A DNA stretch of 64,000 bases from Actinomucor elegans (lineage: Eukaryota > Mucoromycota > Mucoromycetes > Mucorales > Mucoraceae): positions 2,294,001-2,358,000 of the forward strand of contig JAMSLZ010000005.1 of NCBI GenBank assembly GCA_026027325.1, given 5' to 3'. The notes under the pieces were generated by a model, which made no database searches, had not been told where the DNA came from, and worked only from the letters and a program-made list of their open reading frames with translations. How positions within the stretch are numbered: the first letter of the stretch is position 1; every line of letters starts with the position of its first letter. This document shows, one piece after another, positions 12,932 to 24,190 of the stretch. A program made the translations under genes and the position numbers.

Positions 12932-14495
12932 TTGGAATCGAATCGAGTTTTGTTAGATCGGAAATAAGTTGTTGATTAACAAATGCAAAAAGAAGTGGAG
13001 TTTATTGTGAGTTATATCTAATTACTGAGAGTGAGTGGGAGAGAGAGAGACTGTGCAGTGATTGCGACAACGCGGGAATTCAATTAAGGCTTGTTTGTAT
13101 CTATATGTTCTTGAAGCACAAACATGCTTCAAGGGAAAAGAAAAGACGTGAAATCAAAGAGGACCATCAGGCACAAATCTGGATTCAAATTATTAGGAAT
13201 AAATACATCTTGGTCTAAAGTCATATTACAACTTCTAAATCAAAAGTTTTAATTACTAGTTATAGTTTTATAAAACATCAACGGGGAATCCAATTCAATG
13301 CAAATTTGGATTGGCAGACGGATAATCTCAAAGTCATTTTTTATTGGTTAAACGTGGCCAAACTTACAGAAGTATCCTTTTCTTTAATAAATAGGTCTCA
13401 GAATAATAAAAAAAATGCGCATATGTAGATTGTGTACTAACAAAACTTGTGGAGGTCCTACAGTTTTATCTAATAATGTAAAGATCATATTACATATATA
13501 TCAAATATATGAAGCGGTGCTGGTTTTTAAATTCCGCCCCTTTTTGGATTTTAAGGTGATAAATTAAACTTTTTATGTGAAAAAATAAACGCAACAACAT
13601 ATATAAATATATTACAGAATGTTCTTACCCATAATATATCTGTAGGTAATATAAACCGAAGTTCAAAAACGAACTACGTATAGCTAAAAGGTTAAACCAA
13701 AAATTTCAAACTTTTAGTCTACGGGGATGTTCATCTAGAACTGAAAGTGGCTTTTATTGGTTGACAGCAAATAACATGAAACAATTTCGATTTCAGCGTT
13801 GACTTCAGATCATAACTTTGCTTCAGACATCTCAAAGCAATATTCACATAGAAGAAACGTTTAAATAGAGACCAAGTATATCAACAAACTTTATAGGTGA
13901 TTTAATTGAGAATCTAGTGGGATAAGTATGTCTATAGATGAACTATCAATTTGAGTCATGTTTGATTTATATGCATTATTTTGGCTTTAGTTTAAGCTAT
14001 GCAAATTGGATTACTTTACATGAGAAAAAAAAAGCTGGTATCCATAAGTGTACATATCAGGAACGGCTCTGCACTATAAACTACATCTCCAAAATGTAAT
14101 GTTTACAGCCAAAAAGAGAGGGCAAAGTTTTTTTTAGTCAAGGTTAATTTCCGCTCAAAATGAAGAGTGATTGGTTGTGTGCCAGTCCTTGATCCCTTCA
14201 TAATGATGATAGATAGATGAACGAACAAACTTGTGTGCATGTATTTGCTGCTTTTTATCCAAATCATTTTATTGTATAAATCCATGATAGCAAGAGCATC
14301 CAGGTATCTTGGCTGGACAATAAGCACTAATACAAAATATAAAAGAACAGAGAGGGAGGAGGGTGACGTATAATATATACACATGGAATAGTGTGGAGTA
14401 GTAGTAATAGTATAAAAAAAAGAGAATCTAAAGGGAAAGTTTTTTTTTATAGGAGTGTTTGATTTTGACAACTGTATTGACTGTGCAAGCTTCTA
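12932..14495. other. Gene-free AT-rich stretch between SPT7 start and TIM17 end
   Basis: About 1.56 kb, mostly A+T. A short GA-rich run (GAGAGTGAGTGGGAGAGAGA) sits about 100 bp upstream of the SPT7 ATG. A hydrophobic 122-codon frame on the minus strand at 14103-14471 lacks coding character and is not called. Otherwise I see nothing. Confidence 0.6.
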
Positions 14496-15108
14496 TTAGA
14501 TCTATCAACGCAAGAAATATTAGTATGTACATTTTTTCATTTGGTATATCCAATTTACCTGAGGCATGACAGGCTTGTTTTGATCGGCAGTCATTCTAGA
14601 AATACCGATACCAACACCTTCAATCAAAGCAAGAAGAGCACCACCAACAACGGCAGAAACAGCAGCAGCCTTGACGCCACCACGAGCAGCCAAAACACCA
14701 CCAGTTAAACCACCTGAAATGATAGAGTTCCAAGGATCTTCCTTTTGTCTAATACCTTTTAAACCACAATCAAATGTTGAGAAGAGACCACCCCAAACAG
14801 CGAAATTACCACCCAAGACAGGTGCACGAGCCTTCATGGCAGAGACTGCACCAGTCAAACGTTCACCCTGTCATAAACCTTTTAATTATCTGTCAAAAGA
14901 TTTGTGAACACCCTCCTTACCTTGGGTGAGTTCTTGGCACCTTTCACAGAGTGCCAAATACCACCACCAACAGCACCCATAACAAAAGCACCACCTAAAT
15001 CGTTAAGAATAACCCAAGGGCTATATTGACGTTAATTTCAAGGGTAATCTCATAACAAATATAAACTCACCAAGGATCTCTAGAATGATCTTGTGAAGAG
15101 TGTCCCAT
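14496..15108 (-). CDS. TIM17: Mitochondrial import inner-membrane translocase subunit Tim17
   Basis: Channel-forming subunit of the TIM23 presequence translocase in the mitochondrial inner membrane. Four exons (15071-15108, 14921-15020, 14559-14867, 14496-14501) give 150 residues. Signatures: [18 protein letters not shown] at the start, with the Cys codon split by intron 1; [15 protein letters not shown] with the GxxxG-type helix; [20 protein letters not shown]; and [16 protein letters not shown], with the paired Cys of Tim17. The last exon holds only Ile and the stop codon. This choice rests on a good TACTAATA branch site and acceptor; reading through instead would add an unrelated tail. Length fits the family. 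Confidence 0.95.
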
Positions 15109-16148
15109 ATTATATTATATATACTTTGTACAAGGTGATTTTCTCGAAACTAGTGTCGAAGTTTTATAAGAGGAAAAAGGTTTCCAGGGTTAAAGAAAAT
15201 GAAAGAAGGAATAAAAAAAATAAAATCTACAAGGTGGCATCTATTTGGCTCACGCTAAAATGTGGGCAAAGTCACGATGGCGGACATTCAACTGTCAAAA
15301 AGCTCTTGTTGGGTCCTTTTGTCCTTAATGTTTTACTTTATATGGATTTGATTCATACACCACAAGGGTGGATACTATCATAGGTCACAATACCAACATT
15401 CGTCGACAGTTAATAGCTAGTTTAAACTAGGTTTTCCATTAAAATAACAATTGATAAAACGAGAAACGTTACTGCTACTTTTGGTCTTGCCACAACTTGA
15501 AAACCTAATGAAAGTAGCAAAATTTTAACACAGTTATAACACGTTAATTTAGTCAACTGTCAGCTACTGTAATGTATTTTCATTATACCAAACAAGCAAT
15601 AGAAAATGCTGACATTTTTTCCTACAGATCTACCGAGCAGACTAACGAAATAAAAAGATGTGTCCCGTTCGCGCACTGTAATAATTTCTTCTGTTTATAT
15701 TGAGTATCGATAATTTAACAAATAAACTTCTCGAGCACTTTAAGTGGCTCATTTAAAGTCTGAATTTTTTGACAGACCTTAATTGTCCTTTTAATGATCA
15801 TGTATTGCAGATATAGAACATAAATCAATTAATGTTGCATATAATGGAATCGCACGTTAAATGGCGTAATATATATTCAAAGAACTCTTCTATTTATAAA
15901 GTAATATGTGGTAAATCTTGTTTTTTGGATATTTTATAAACACTATTTTAGCTCGAGTATTTACATTATAAAAATAGCAAAAAAAAATACATACTCCAAT
16001 ATTCACATCAATACTATTTAAGAACTATGCCTTGAAGTTATTTTTTAAATTTTTCAGTAATGTTAAAGTTGCGTCGGTGTCTGAAATAAGTTCCTAAGGT
16101 TATTACTACTAGTGAGATTTGTTTGAAACAGGTCCATTTTCACTGCCT

Positions 16149-16215
16149 ATAGATCTTTCGACCCATGTTGGTCTAATGTTGCATCTGAAGACTACTAAAA
16201 GCTTGGAGTATGCTA
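16149..16215 (+). repeat. Dispersed element, copy a
   Basis: Begins TAGATCTTTCGACCCATGTT and continues GGTCTAATGTTGCATCTGAA. It aligns by eye with the other copies of the family (core TCGGTTTAATGTCGCATCTG). Degenerate; boundaries approximate. Confidence 0.6.
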
Positions 16216-16321
16216 CTTCATCTACTAAAAGCCCTATTAATAAATGCACAGTTAGTACATTATACATTAATTGTCAGCATTAGTTGCCTATTTTTTTTTC
16301 GTATACTTGATCTATAAATCA

Positions 16322-16392
16322 GTAGATCTCTCGACCGATTCCGGTTTAATGTCATTTTCGACAAGTAATCCCTACTCAAAATGAGTTGCGTC
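16322..16392 (+). repeat. Dispersed element, copy b
   Basis: Begins TAGATCTCTCGACCGATTCC then GGTTTAATGTC, followed by CGACAAGTAATCCCTACTCA and AAATGAGTTG. One of the better-preserved copies. It lies 174 bp downstream of copy a, in the same orientation. Confidence 0.65.
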
Positions 16393-16915
16393 TATCAAAC
16401 CATTTATTTTTCTACAATATGATGAGTACATTATCTTTATTAATGATCAACTGTGATAATACGTACTGCAAATAACATTTGTGATTCAATTCAACAGCGT
16501 TAGGCCGTTCTTCCTCCAAGATTGCATTTGATTATCACTTCATACTCAGGGTGAGCTATTTCGGTTACTACTACATTACGAATGCTCAAATAGAATATGT
16601 TTAAAAAGAAAACGAGAATAAGCCTACTAGTCATATAAGTAATATACTCTTAAACATCAACATTTCTAAACAGACATATAGACACATGCTGTGTAACCAC
16701 TTCACATTATCGGCGCACTACAGGTAAAACTTAATGGAGTGTACTTATCATTTCAATCATACATTTAAGTAAAAGTACTAACAATCTATTTAATTCAATT
16801 AATCAATGCTTGCAAAAGACATGGAATCTACTGTACAAAATCAAAAGTAGATACACAATAGGAAGAAAATATTTCGATAATAAATCAGCCATTTCCACAG
16901 TACGAAGCCTGTTTA

Positions 16916-18410
16916 TTAACGCCACTTGGAATCATCAATAATGGGTCGCTCCTCTTCCTCTTCCTCCTCTGCCTCTTCAGCCTCTTCTTCAGCCTCTTCT
17001 TCAGCCTCTTCTTCAGCTTCTTCCTCTTCTTCTTCAGAAGATGAATGCTCCTCCTCAGGCTCCTCTTCAGGCTCCTCTTCAGGCTGTTCCTCCTCAGGTT
17101 CTTTTTCTTGTACTTCAGGTTCGGCTTCTACTTCTTCTTCAGGTTTAGGAGGACAAACGGCAATAAAAGGCTCATTATACTGTTGTGGTTGATACTCAGG
17201 TTGATGCTCCTCTGATCCATCTTCCATAGCCCTGTGTTGGTGCTGATATTGCTGTTGCTGATACTGTTGTTGTAATTCTTGTTGTTTTTGTTCAAGAGCC
17301 TCATCATTTTCTTCGTCAGATTGCATAGCACTCACAGCCCAAGCTCCTAGTCCAACAGCTGCAGCACCTGCAAGTGCAGCACCACCATATTTCTATAAAA
17401 AGAAAATAAGGACGATAAATATCTTGAACAAAACATATAAATCAACTGTACTTACTACCCAGTCAGGAACAGGTTTCTTTTTGGTCATACCAGGTGTAGT
17501 AGGTGAAGATACAGAACCAGGTGCAGCTCCAGATGGAGGCATTCCAGCGAGAGGGGGATTATAAGCGGGGTTGACACCAGGAACAGCGCGTGTGGGATCA
17601 TTATTACTGTCTACAGGCATTTGAACAGGATTTTCAGAGTTGTATTGGACAGGTGGCTGAGGGGGGAAATGAGGTGCTTGGCCCTGACCGTATTGGCTTG
17701 GCATAGGAGATTCGGGACCAAGTGAAGCAGTGGAGTCTTGTCGCTGAGGTGCTGCATGTTCACCAGGTGCTTCTACTTTTTCGGTTGGCTATACACATAA
17801 AAGACTCAGTATCTCATGTTATACATGTATACCCAATCGCTTTGGACTTACTGTAAAGTTTAATCTCATAAAAATATGGCCAAGAGGACCACCTGTGGTG
17901 CTTGTGAGAGGTACCCAGTCTTCGAAACGTCCATCGTCAAACACCTTGCTTAATTGCACTTGAGTTGATCCAATGGGTCCTGGATGAGCTGGATCCTCAT
18001 TAATGACATCGATAGATAACGTGCTATCTTCCTCTCCCACATTACTTTTTAAAAACATCATATTAGAACTTACTGAAACCACAGTGCACGATGAATTTGC
18101 TTTTCTCAATCTATCGATACATACCAGACTAATGTGTCACGATACTGTGGGTCGGGACCGCTTGCCGAGTTAGTTCTTTGCTTTTCAGAGGGAGAAACAT
18201 AGCAACCGATAAATGTTTGGGAGGCTGCATATTACGTTAGCTTATAAATCTTGGTTTGAGAATAAGATATTCACTTACTAGGAAAGCCGTTTTGGGGGAG
18301 ACCATGAATGGTCACTGTATCATATATATGTCGGTTAGTTTATTATACATAATGTAGAATAGACTTTCAAGCTACTTACATGGAGTGACAGAGAGTTTAC
18401 CAGCAGGCAT
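16916..18410 (-). CDS. C2-domain protein with a hydrophobic segment and acidic Glu/Ser tail
   Basis: Starts MPAGKLSVTP at 18410 and ends at 16916 over about six exons. The N-terminal 120-130 residues form a C2 (Ca/phospholipid-binding type) domain: LTIHGLPQNGFPS, FIGCYVSPS, LSIDVINEDPAHPGPIGS, and WVPLTSTTGGPLGHIFMRLNF. A Pro/Gln-rich linker follows (YGQGQAPHFPPQPPVQYN). A short Ala/Gly-rich segment KYGGAALAGAAAVGLGAWAV could be a membrane helix or glycine-zipper. The C-terminal about 140 residues are Q-rich, then strongly acidic (runs of Glu, ending PIIDDSKWR). Fungal C2 proteins of this layout are poorly characterised; a membrane-tethering role is an inference. The long antisense Ser-rich frames in the acidic tail are artefacts of the GAA/GAG repeats. 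Confidence 0.8.
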
Positions 18411-19539
18411 TATTCAAGAACTTGGAATTTAAAATGTAAAAGTAGCAAAAGTAGGTTCTTTGTCACAATCACGCTATTTATATAGAGGAGATTATAAATA
18501 AGATGAAACTCGGTATACTTAGAAAGGGTTACCAACTTTACTAACGAGCAATTGCTATAATATGTTTCTTTTTTTTTCTGGAAAAACGGCAGTTATATAA
18601 CGCTGATTCTGTCAATTAAACTTTTGCGTAACATCACCGCACTAACGTGTACCTATATTGCACGCATTAAGAAAATCCAGAATCGCTGTAATGTGCAGAT
18701 AGTCGTGCTGTGATATTCCACTTCAATGTTTAGTTTTTAACCACTTTATATAACTAAAAACGAAGAAAGATAGCAAGTAAAAGAGAATTTTGAAGGGTTA
18801 TGCTGTAAAAAGCCTACCCCACCTATTACCCATTTATTAGCCCTGAAAGCACAAGCCTAATTTCCAACTTTACTTCATGGTATAACACGTGTATATCTAT
18901 AATCGCATCAAGTGACAGTTATATGTACGTGATACTTGTAACATAAGCAGTAGGGCCAGGAAATACCACAATCCCAAACATTAACCGTATCCTTAATCTC
19001 GACATGACAAAGGAATATAATAGCGAAGTCTGTATTCAGGTCTGCTGCTCCTCAATATCACTCAGGTATAGTACCGGAATATCAATTGTGTAATAGAACG
19101 TGTTGGATGTTTGTGTGTTTCAGGAAAAATTGAACAGTAAATGACTGGAATATCAGAGGTTGAAATCATGTTCTCGATAGCATACAATCAGCTTTTCCTT
19201 GCAACGCAATGTTCCTATATAGCCAAATATCATTATATCTGATCTGTTTGTTAATAACAAAGTATTTTATCCAACTTATCAACTCAGGCTTTTAATTATT
19301 AGACAAGACCCATGAAGGGAATGAAGGCTATAAAATAATATTTACGTATAAAATAATCAATAGAACAAAATAAAATAAAAACGGATTCAGTATATATAGA
19401 CGAAGCGGCACATTTTGAGAATGTGTTGTTAATCTAATGCGACATTTGACAATGACAATCTTGCGTGTTTGACTTGAGCACCACGCCAGCACTAAAAGCT
19501 GGGGAGGGGGGGGGGGGAGGTTGAAACATATATCAGAAA
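18411..19539. other. Gene-free spacer upstream of the C2 gene
   Basis: AT-rich. I see only a G-run on the plus strand near 19501-19519 (C-run on the minus strand) and no gene with support. Confidence 0.5.
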
Positions 19540-19569
19540 TTAAAAGAAAAGGAGGTATTGTACAGAACA

Positions 19570-19728
19570 ATGGATGTACGTATTTGCGCTTTTCTTGCTT
19601 AATATTATCTGTAGATTGCACAATGCTTTTTCAAAAGATTTACTTTCTGTAAGACCTTCAAATACAAAATCTTTTTCTAAGTAAAAAGTGTAAACTGTAT
19701 GGTTATCTGAGCTATTTGAGTTCTCCAT
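19570..19728 (-). CDS. Possible small orphan ORF
   Basis: A minus-strand frame starting at the ATG near 19728 reads MENSNSSDNHTVYTFYLEKD then FVFEGLTESKSFEKALCNLQ. The composition is protein-like and unlike the surrounding AT-rich DNA, but it soon runs into hydrophobic low-quality sequence, and no convincing downstream exon was found. It could be the first exon of a small gene, a relic, or chance. Confidence 0.25.
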
Positions 19729-20039
19729 TGTCAATTTTTTGCTACATCACGCAATTAATTGATATTACAATTTTATTAATTATATATATATATATATATA
19801 TATGAATCATGATAATAAACTTGTAAAATGATGTACATATCAAGTATTCGGATGCAATGACTTGTCTTGAAAAAAAACAAGAGCCAATTAATATATATAT
19901 ATATTAGAGAGAATGATATGCAGGCGTTCTATAGAAGGCTTGGAAAACCCAGTTGAGTATAACCTGGTTACGTATGGGGATGGCTTAAAAATGGTGCTTC
20001 CAACGAGAATACCGTATCGAGTGTAAGATAAATGACAGT

Positions 20040-20412
20040 ATATCAAATTATTAACTCGCCGATACAAGTCGAGAAGCCGCTAGTGAGTAGCATGGAGAGC
20101 AATAGCATCATGGTATAATTGCTCAAGGTTGAATGGGTTATCAACGGTGAAGCAGAGAATATAAAGGTTGAATCATATTTTACGGAGGGCGGGACAGGTG
20201 AGCAACAAGTGGCTAGTAGTTTCTTGGAAGCCGTAAAAGTAACAGCGATCATCTGGTAATTGAAGAATATGAGCAGTATTAGTTTTGGAATAGATATTCT
20301 TGAGAATAAGGTTGGGCCGTAGCTTGAGAGAAGAGGTAGCCATTTGAAGTCCAAGAAAAGTTTTGACACGATAAACAGTTGAACTTGAATCGAGATAATT
20401 GCTAAACTCCAT
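20040..20412 (-). pseudogene. LINE-type retrotransposon 3' relic (zf-RVT-like)
   Basis: The minus strand reads MEFSNYLDSSSTVYRVKTFL, RPNLILKNIYSKTNTAHI, then CYFYGFQETTSHLLLTCPAL ending RKI-stop. This is the layout of the reverse-transcriptase zinc-binding region at the end of non-LTR elements: a conserved hydrophobic lead-in, C..C.., ETxxHLxxxCP. The second Cys is replaced (CYFYG). Beyond the stop, readable protein continues in frame (FNLYILCFTVDNPFNLEQLYHDAIAL), so the stop is probably a mutation. No reverse-transcriptase domain or poly-A tail survives nearby. Assignment rests on the motif alone. Confidence 0.5.
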
Positions 20413-21369
20413 TTTTATTTAAATGTCAGATGTGAGAGGAGAGAAAGACTGGAGAGATTTTATGAATTAGTTTTGTTAACAATGATGGGCCGTTGATCGA
20501 TTGATATGCGTAGAGCTTTAATTGCATGCTTAAAAATTGATATTATAATAACGTTATTAACTGATCATTGCGTAGGAAAATTTCAAATAGCAATGAAACA
20601 AACGGTAAAATATTGATCCCTGATAATGAAGGTATTACATCTGTATTATTTTACAGAGCAAATTTACGATCATTTCAATTATAATTATTATTGCACCAAA
20701 ATAAATACATCTTTTTTTTTCTATATATCCCTGGATTACAAGTATTTATATCCGTTTGTTAAAGGTATAGTGCCATGGCCAGATGTCGACGATGATTATT
20801 TTTTACTCGCTTTTTAATTCCCGATAGCCAATGAAGTTGACGGGTCTGTTCAGCATGAAGTGGTAAAAGACATACATCTACCAATCTCAAATTGACATAT
20901 AACTTTTTGTTACTTGCAAACGCAGGTTCTTTTTTTTTGGGGGGGAGATCCTTCTTTTATTGAACTACTATCTTGGTTTTAAATACAAAGGAGCCTAGTC
21001 CAGTTATGCGCAAGATTGCTGGACTTGAACCACCAAAAGACGGTCATAGATAACTATCAAATTGTAACTGGAGATTTCAAAAATAAAAAATAAAAAGAGG
21101 GACCCATTCATCTAAAAGACGGGTATGTTCATATAAATAGAACTATTATCATAAAAGGCTCTTGGAACCATTTTTCTTGTAAAAGGCACATTTATTCTCT
21201 GTAGAGATAAGAAAGAAAAGCATTAAGGAACATAGAGCAGTAATATTCTCACGCAATGAAGCCCCACGTAGCTTTTTTCAAGTTTAAATACTTAACTAAC
21301 ACACCTTTATAAGTAATTGACGAGGGCATATCTTGTTTAAAACTTTTCAAGTTCTTATCTTATTCTACA
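20413..21369. other. Gene-free stretch
   Basis: AT-rich, with a 63-codon low-complexity frame (20626-20817) that I do not believe. A short T-arm-like hairpin near 21020-21040 does not complete a tRNA. Nothing else is supported. Confidence 0.5.
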
Positions 21370-21486
21370 ATGAGCAATAATAAATTGCATCCTTTTAATC
21401 GCATTTTACCAAAAAAGGAAGCCAACGATGCTATGGAGGAGCGCTTTGATCAACTCAGAATGTTTGAAATCAAAGGCTACGAGTGA
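21370..21486 (+). CDS. Candidate 38-residue microprotein
   Basis: ATG at 21370 to TGA at 21484-21486, reading MSNNKLHPFNRILPKKEAND then AMEERFDQLRMFEIKGYE. Codon choice is gene-like (AAG, GAG, GCC), unlike the flanking AT-rich DNA, and the peptide is amphipathic and charged. It lies 180 bp upstream of, and on the same strand as, the first RRM gene. It could be a stand-alone small protein, an upstream ORF in a long leader, or an exon of something larger. I do not recognise it. Confidence 0.4.
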   Translation: MSNNKLHPFNRILPKKEANDAMEERFDQLRMFEIKGYE

Positions 21487-21665
21487 TAAGTTAAAGTAAA
21501 TAAAAAGAGAGAGAGTGAAAAACGGTGATGCAAACAAAAGGGTACTATCTTTTTTCTTGTCCCCATTTTAAAATTTTTCGAAAAAAAAAAGGACATAAAA
21601 GAAAAAGAAACGAAAGCCAACGAGCGAACGCTTTTCTTTCACTCTATTCTTTTTTATTATAAAAC

Positions 21666-22151
21666 ATGTCTGTCAAGCTCTTTATCGGTGGTCTCTCTTG
21701 GTCTACATCTAGCGAAGATCTTCGCGTTGCCTTTGAAGAATTTGGTAACGTTGAGGATGCTATCGTTATCAATGATCGTGAAACTGGTAAGTCTCTTTCT
21801 TATTCAAGGCCTCTTCTGGTTATGCTATTCTGCATATCAGTATTGAAAGCCAGCTATATTGGGTGTTGCGCGGCCTTTTTTATTTGATGAGGTCGACAGT
21901 TTAAATCTGACAAATTTTTACAACTATAGGCCGCTCTCGTGGTTTCGGTTTCGTTACCTACAGTTCTGAACAAGATGCCACTGCTGCTATCTCTGCCATG
22001 AACGACCAAGATTTGAACGGTCGTCGTATCAGAGTAAGGATTAACAAGTAACACAAGAAGGCTGTTTACTAACAACTATGTTCACTAATAGGTTGATCGT
22101 GCTGGTGAACGTGAACGTCCTCAACGTTCTTTCGGTGGTGACCGTTACTAA
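21666..22151 (+). CDS. Small RRM RNA-binding protein (GRP-like, copy 1)
   Basis: Single RNA-recognition-motif protein of 94 residues. Exons 21666-21786 (121 nt), 21930-22033 (104 nt) and 22092-22151. RNP2 is KLFIGGL and RNP1 is RGFGFVTY, the latter immediately after the first intron (codon split G/GC). The C-terminus is short ([18 protein letters not shown]) with only a hint of the RGG/glycine tail of cold-inducible glycine-rich RNA-binding proteins. A pyrimidine-rich leader (CTTTTCTTTCACTCTATTC) precedes the ATG. It is paralogous to the gene at 25111: first two exon lengths and intron phases are identical. Downstream DNA retains a relic of the cyclophilin gene that flanks copy 2. Confidence 0.93.
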
Positions 22152-22381
22152 ATTGTACTATAATACCGTGTGTCCTATTTCTTTTTCTTTACCGTTGTTC
22201 GCTGTTTACCTGTTCTAAATCTTGGATTTGAACGTTGTATTTAAATAATAACTCTATCTCAAACAAAAAGTCTTTTTTTTGCACTGTTAATAATAATAAA
22301 GGATTCCCTCTCTGTCTTCATTTTACAAATACTCTGGCGTTCATTTAATTTGATAGTAATCTACAACAGTAGTGACGTGAC

Positions 22382-22452
22382 ATAAAGCCTTTCCATTGGC
22401 TGATCTGCATCTTTCCATTACGTGTACATCTTTCATTCTAGATGTAATGTGT
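22382..22452 (-). pseudogene. Relic of the 3' end of a cyclophilin E (PPIE) gene
   Basis: The plus strand shares long near-identical words with the last exon of the PPIE gene: CTTTCCATTGGCTGAT at 22389 versus 25854, then GCATCTTTCCATT, then a diverged GTACA..TTCATTC.AGAT. The relic sits at the same distance and orientation behind RRM copy 1 as the intact gene behind copy 2 (offset about 3.45 kb). It is only about 70 bp long and cannot encode a protein. Confidence 0.75.
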
Positions 22453-23696
22453 TGGAATAAAGCGCATTTACCATTTCATTAAATTGTATTTTCTGTACCA
22501 ATAATCAATTTCTATTTTCCAGTTTTTGCCATGAACAAAATGCTCTATCTATGAAGAGTTATTTTGTATATCTTGTTGTAAACGAGTTTACAGGCTCGGT
22601 TAGGAATTAAGTGTTTGATCTTCTGCTAATATTATGGTGGAAGACACAACGTTTAATGGATCTAAAATTACGTGAACAGATTTCAATTTTATTATTTTGC
22701 AAAATATGCCCCTCCATAAATATATTTTAAACTATGAATGTTACCTCTTAACATAAAGCCCTCTTCTTTATTTATTAGTAATGACTAACTTACTTTTTAA
22801 GAATTGCTTTCGTATTAGTTGAATATAGCTTATCATCTGTCATTCTAAACGCTCGTTCTTAGTCTTCTTTCAATATTAAACGTTAGTAATATAGGAAAAG
22901 AGCCGAAATGACATTAATGAACTTATGAAGATGATAAAGGATACATGTTGCTGTATTTTGTCGATAGTCTAATAGTAGTATCCATATAATCTTTTTTATA
23001 TGAAATACCTTTATTTTTCACGGAAACGACGTGGATAGTTTATTCGAAACTTCAGCTGACTATGAAAGATCGGCAATTAACCCGGGTACAAAAGTGTTTA
23101 TGAAGAAGACGAAACAAGCTTAATAGCCAACTAAGATCAGCTTCTGAATAAGAGTTCTGGCGGATCCAATAGGTTATTATGAATATGTATTATTAAACAG
23201 ATGTGAAATTAGAGGGGTATTTATTGAGAGATCTGTTGATTATTAAATCTAGCGTGTGAGGAACAATACAAGTATTTTACGCCAATCACTAAAATTTAAT
23301 AGATCTATTTACTGAATTGTAATTGAATATTGGACATAACACGTCAAGTAGCTCATTCCAAACATTTCCGAGTCATTAGATACGGTAATAAATTGCGATT
23401 GTCTGAGGGATTAATAGCTCTATAAATCAATAATCAAGTGTTAGGAAATGTATACAATTAATTGCGTTGTGGGGATATAAATTGAGCTGGGGGATTATGG
23501 ATAAATAAACTTTTTGAATATACTAAAAGTCCTTGATATTTTATTGCAGTGAAGCAGAGGCTATATAGACATGCTTAAGTGTTAGGCTCAGGCAAAAATT
23601 TCTAAATTTGAGGAATCTATACTAGCAACTACCGTTCATTAATATGAGGTTTAATCGCTGTATTTCTGCTGGACAATAATTCTATTAGATTCAGTA

Positions 23697-23762
23697 GTTC
23701 ATTTCGAACATGTGCTTCTAATCAGAAGTAGCATTAAACCGAAATTGGCTGAGGAATATAGA
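23697..23762 (-). repeat. Dispersed element, copy c
   Basis: The reverse strand reads ATTCCTCAGCCAATTTCGGT then TTAATGCTACTTCTGATTAG and AAGCACATGTTCGAAATGAA. It matches the consensus over its whole length, including the downstream TGTTCxxAATGAA block. Confidence 0.65.
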
Positions 23763-24111
23763 AATGGAGAAAATGGGATGTCTGTAAAGGAAAGAGCCTA
23801 GCAGGGAACAATTTACATTCCGCTCAACCTTCCAAATATATCCTTATTATTCATATAATCATTATCACCATGTATATATTCATTAGCAACTGTTGTTATT
23901 ACAGTTGGTATATTATCAGTTATAAAAGCGAACATATCTGAAAAAAAAAATGGTTCAACATAGCAAGTGGTTAAGTAAATATTCTAGTAAGCACAGTAGT
24001 AGTTCAATCTGAACTTGGCTTAATACTAATAGGATGCGGTATTGAAATCTATATATTGAACGTTCTGAAGTAGAATGTTTGATATGGCTTACTGTATTAA
24101 TAAAAATGGCT

Positions 24112-24190
24112 CTCACTCCAAACGTGTTCTAGTAATCAGATCCGATTTTAAACCGTGATTGGGTCAGGGATCTAGTGATCTATGCTCCTT
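24112..24190 (-). repeat. Dispersed element, copy d
   Basis: The reverse strand reads TAGATCCCTGACCCAATCAC then GGTTTAAAATCGGATCTGAT and TACTAGAACACGTTTGGAGT. It has the same orientation as copy c, about 420 bp away. Confidence 0.65.

Larger units (their letters stand above)
15109..16915. other. Gene-free stretch with two dispersed-repeat copies
   Basis: About 1.8 kb upstream of TIM17 without a credible gene. It contains two copies, in the same orientation, of the dispersed element described separately (near 16149 and 16323, about 174 bp apart). The frame at 15093-15383 overlaps the TIM17 start on the opposite strand and looks non-coding. Confidence 0.6.

Noticed and set aside
14103..14471. 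122-codon minus-strand ORF
   Set aside because: Low-complexity hydrophobic translation from AT-rich DNA, no start context or homology.
16926..17192. Ser-rich plus-strand ORF
   Set aside because: Antisense shadow of the Glu-rich tail of the C2 gene.
21000..21062. tRNA-like T arm (reverse strand GGTTCAAGTCC)
   Set aside because: The T stem has a mismatch, and no acceptor, D or anticodon arms can be completed around it.
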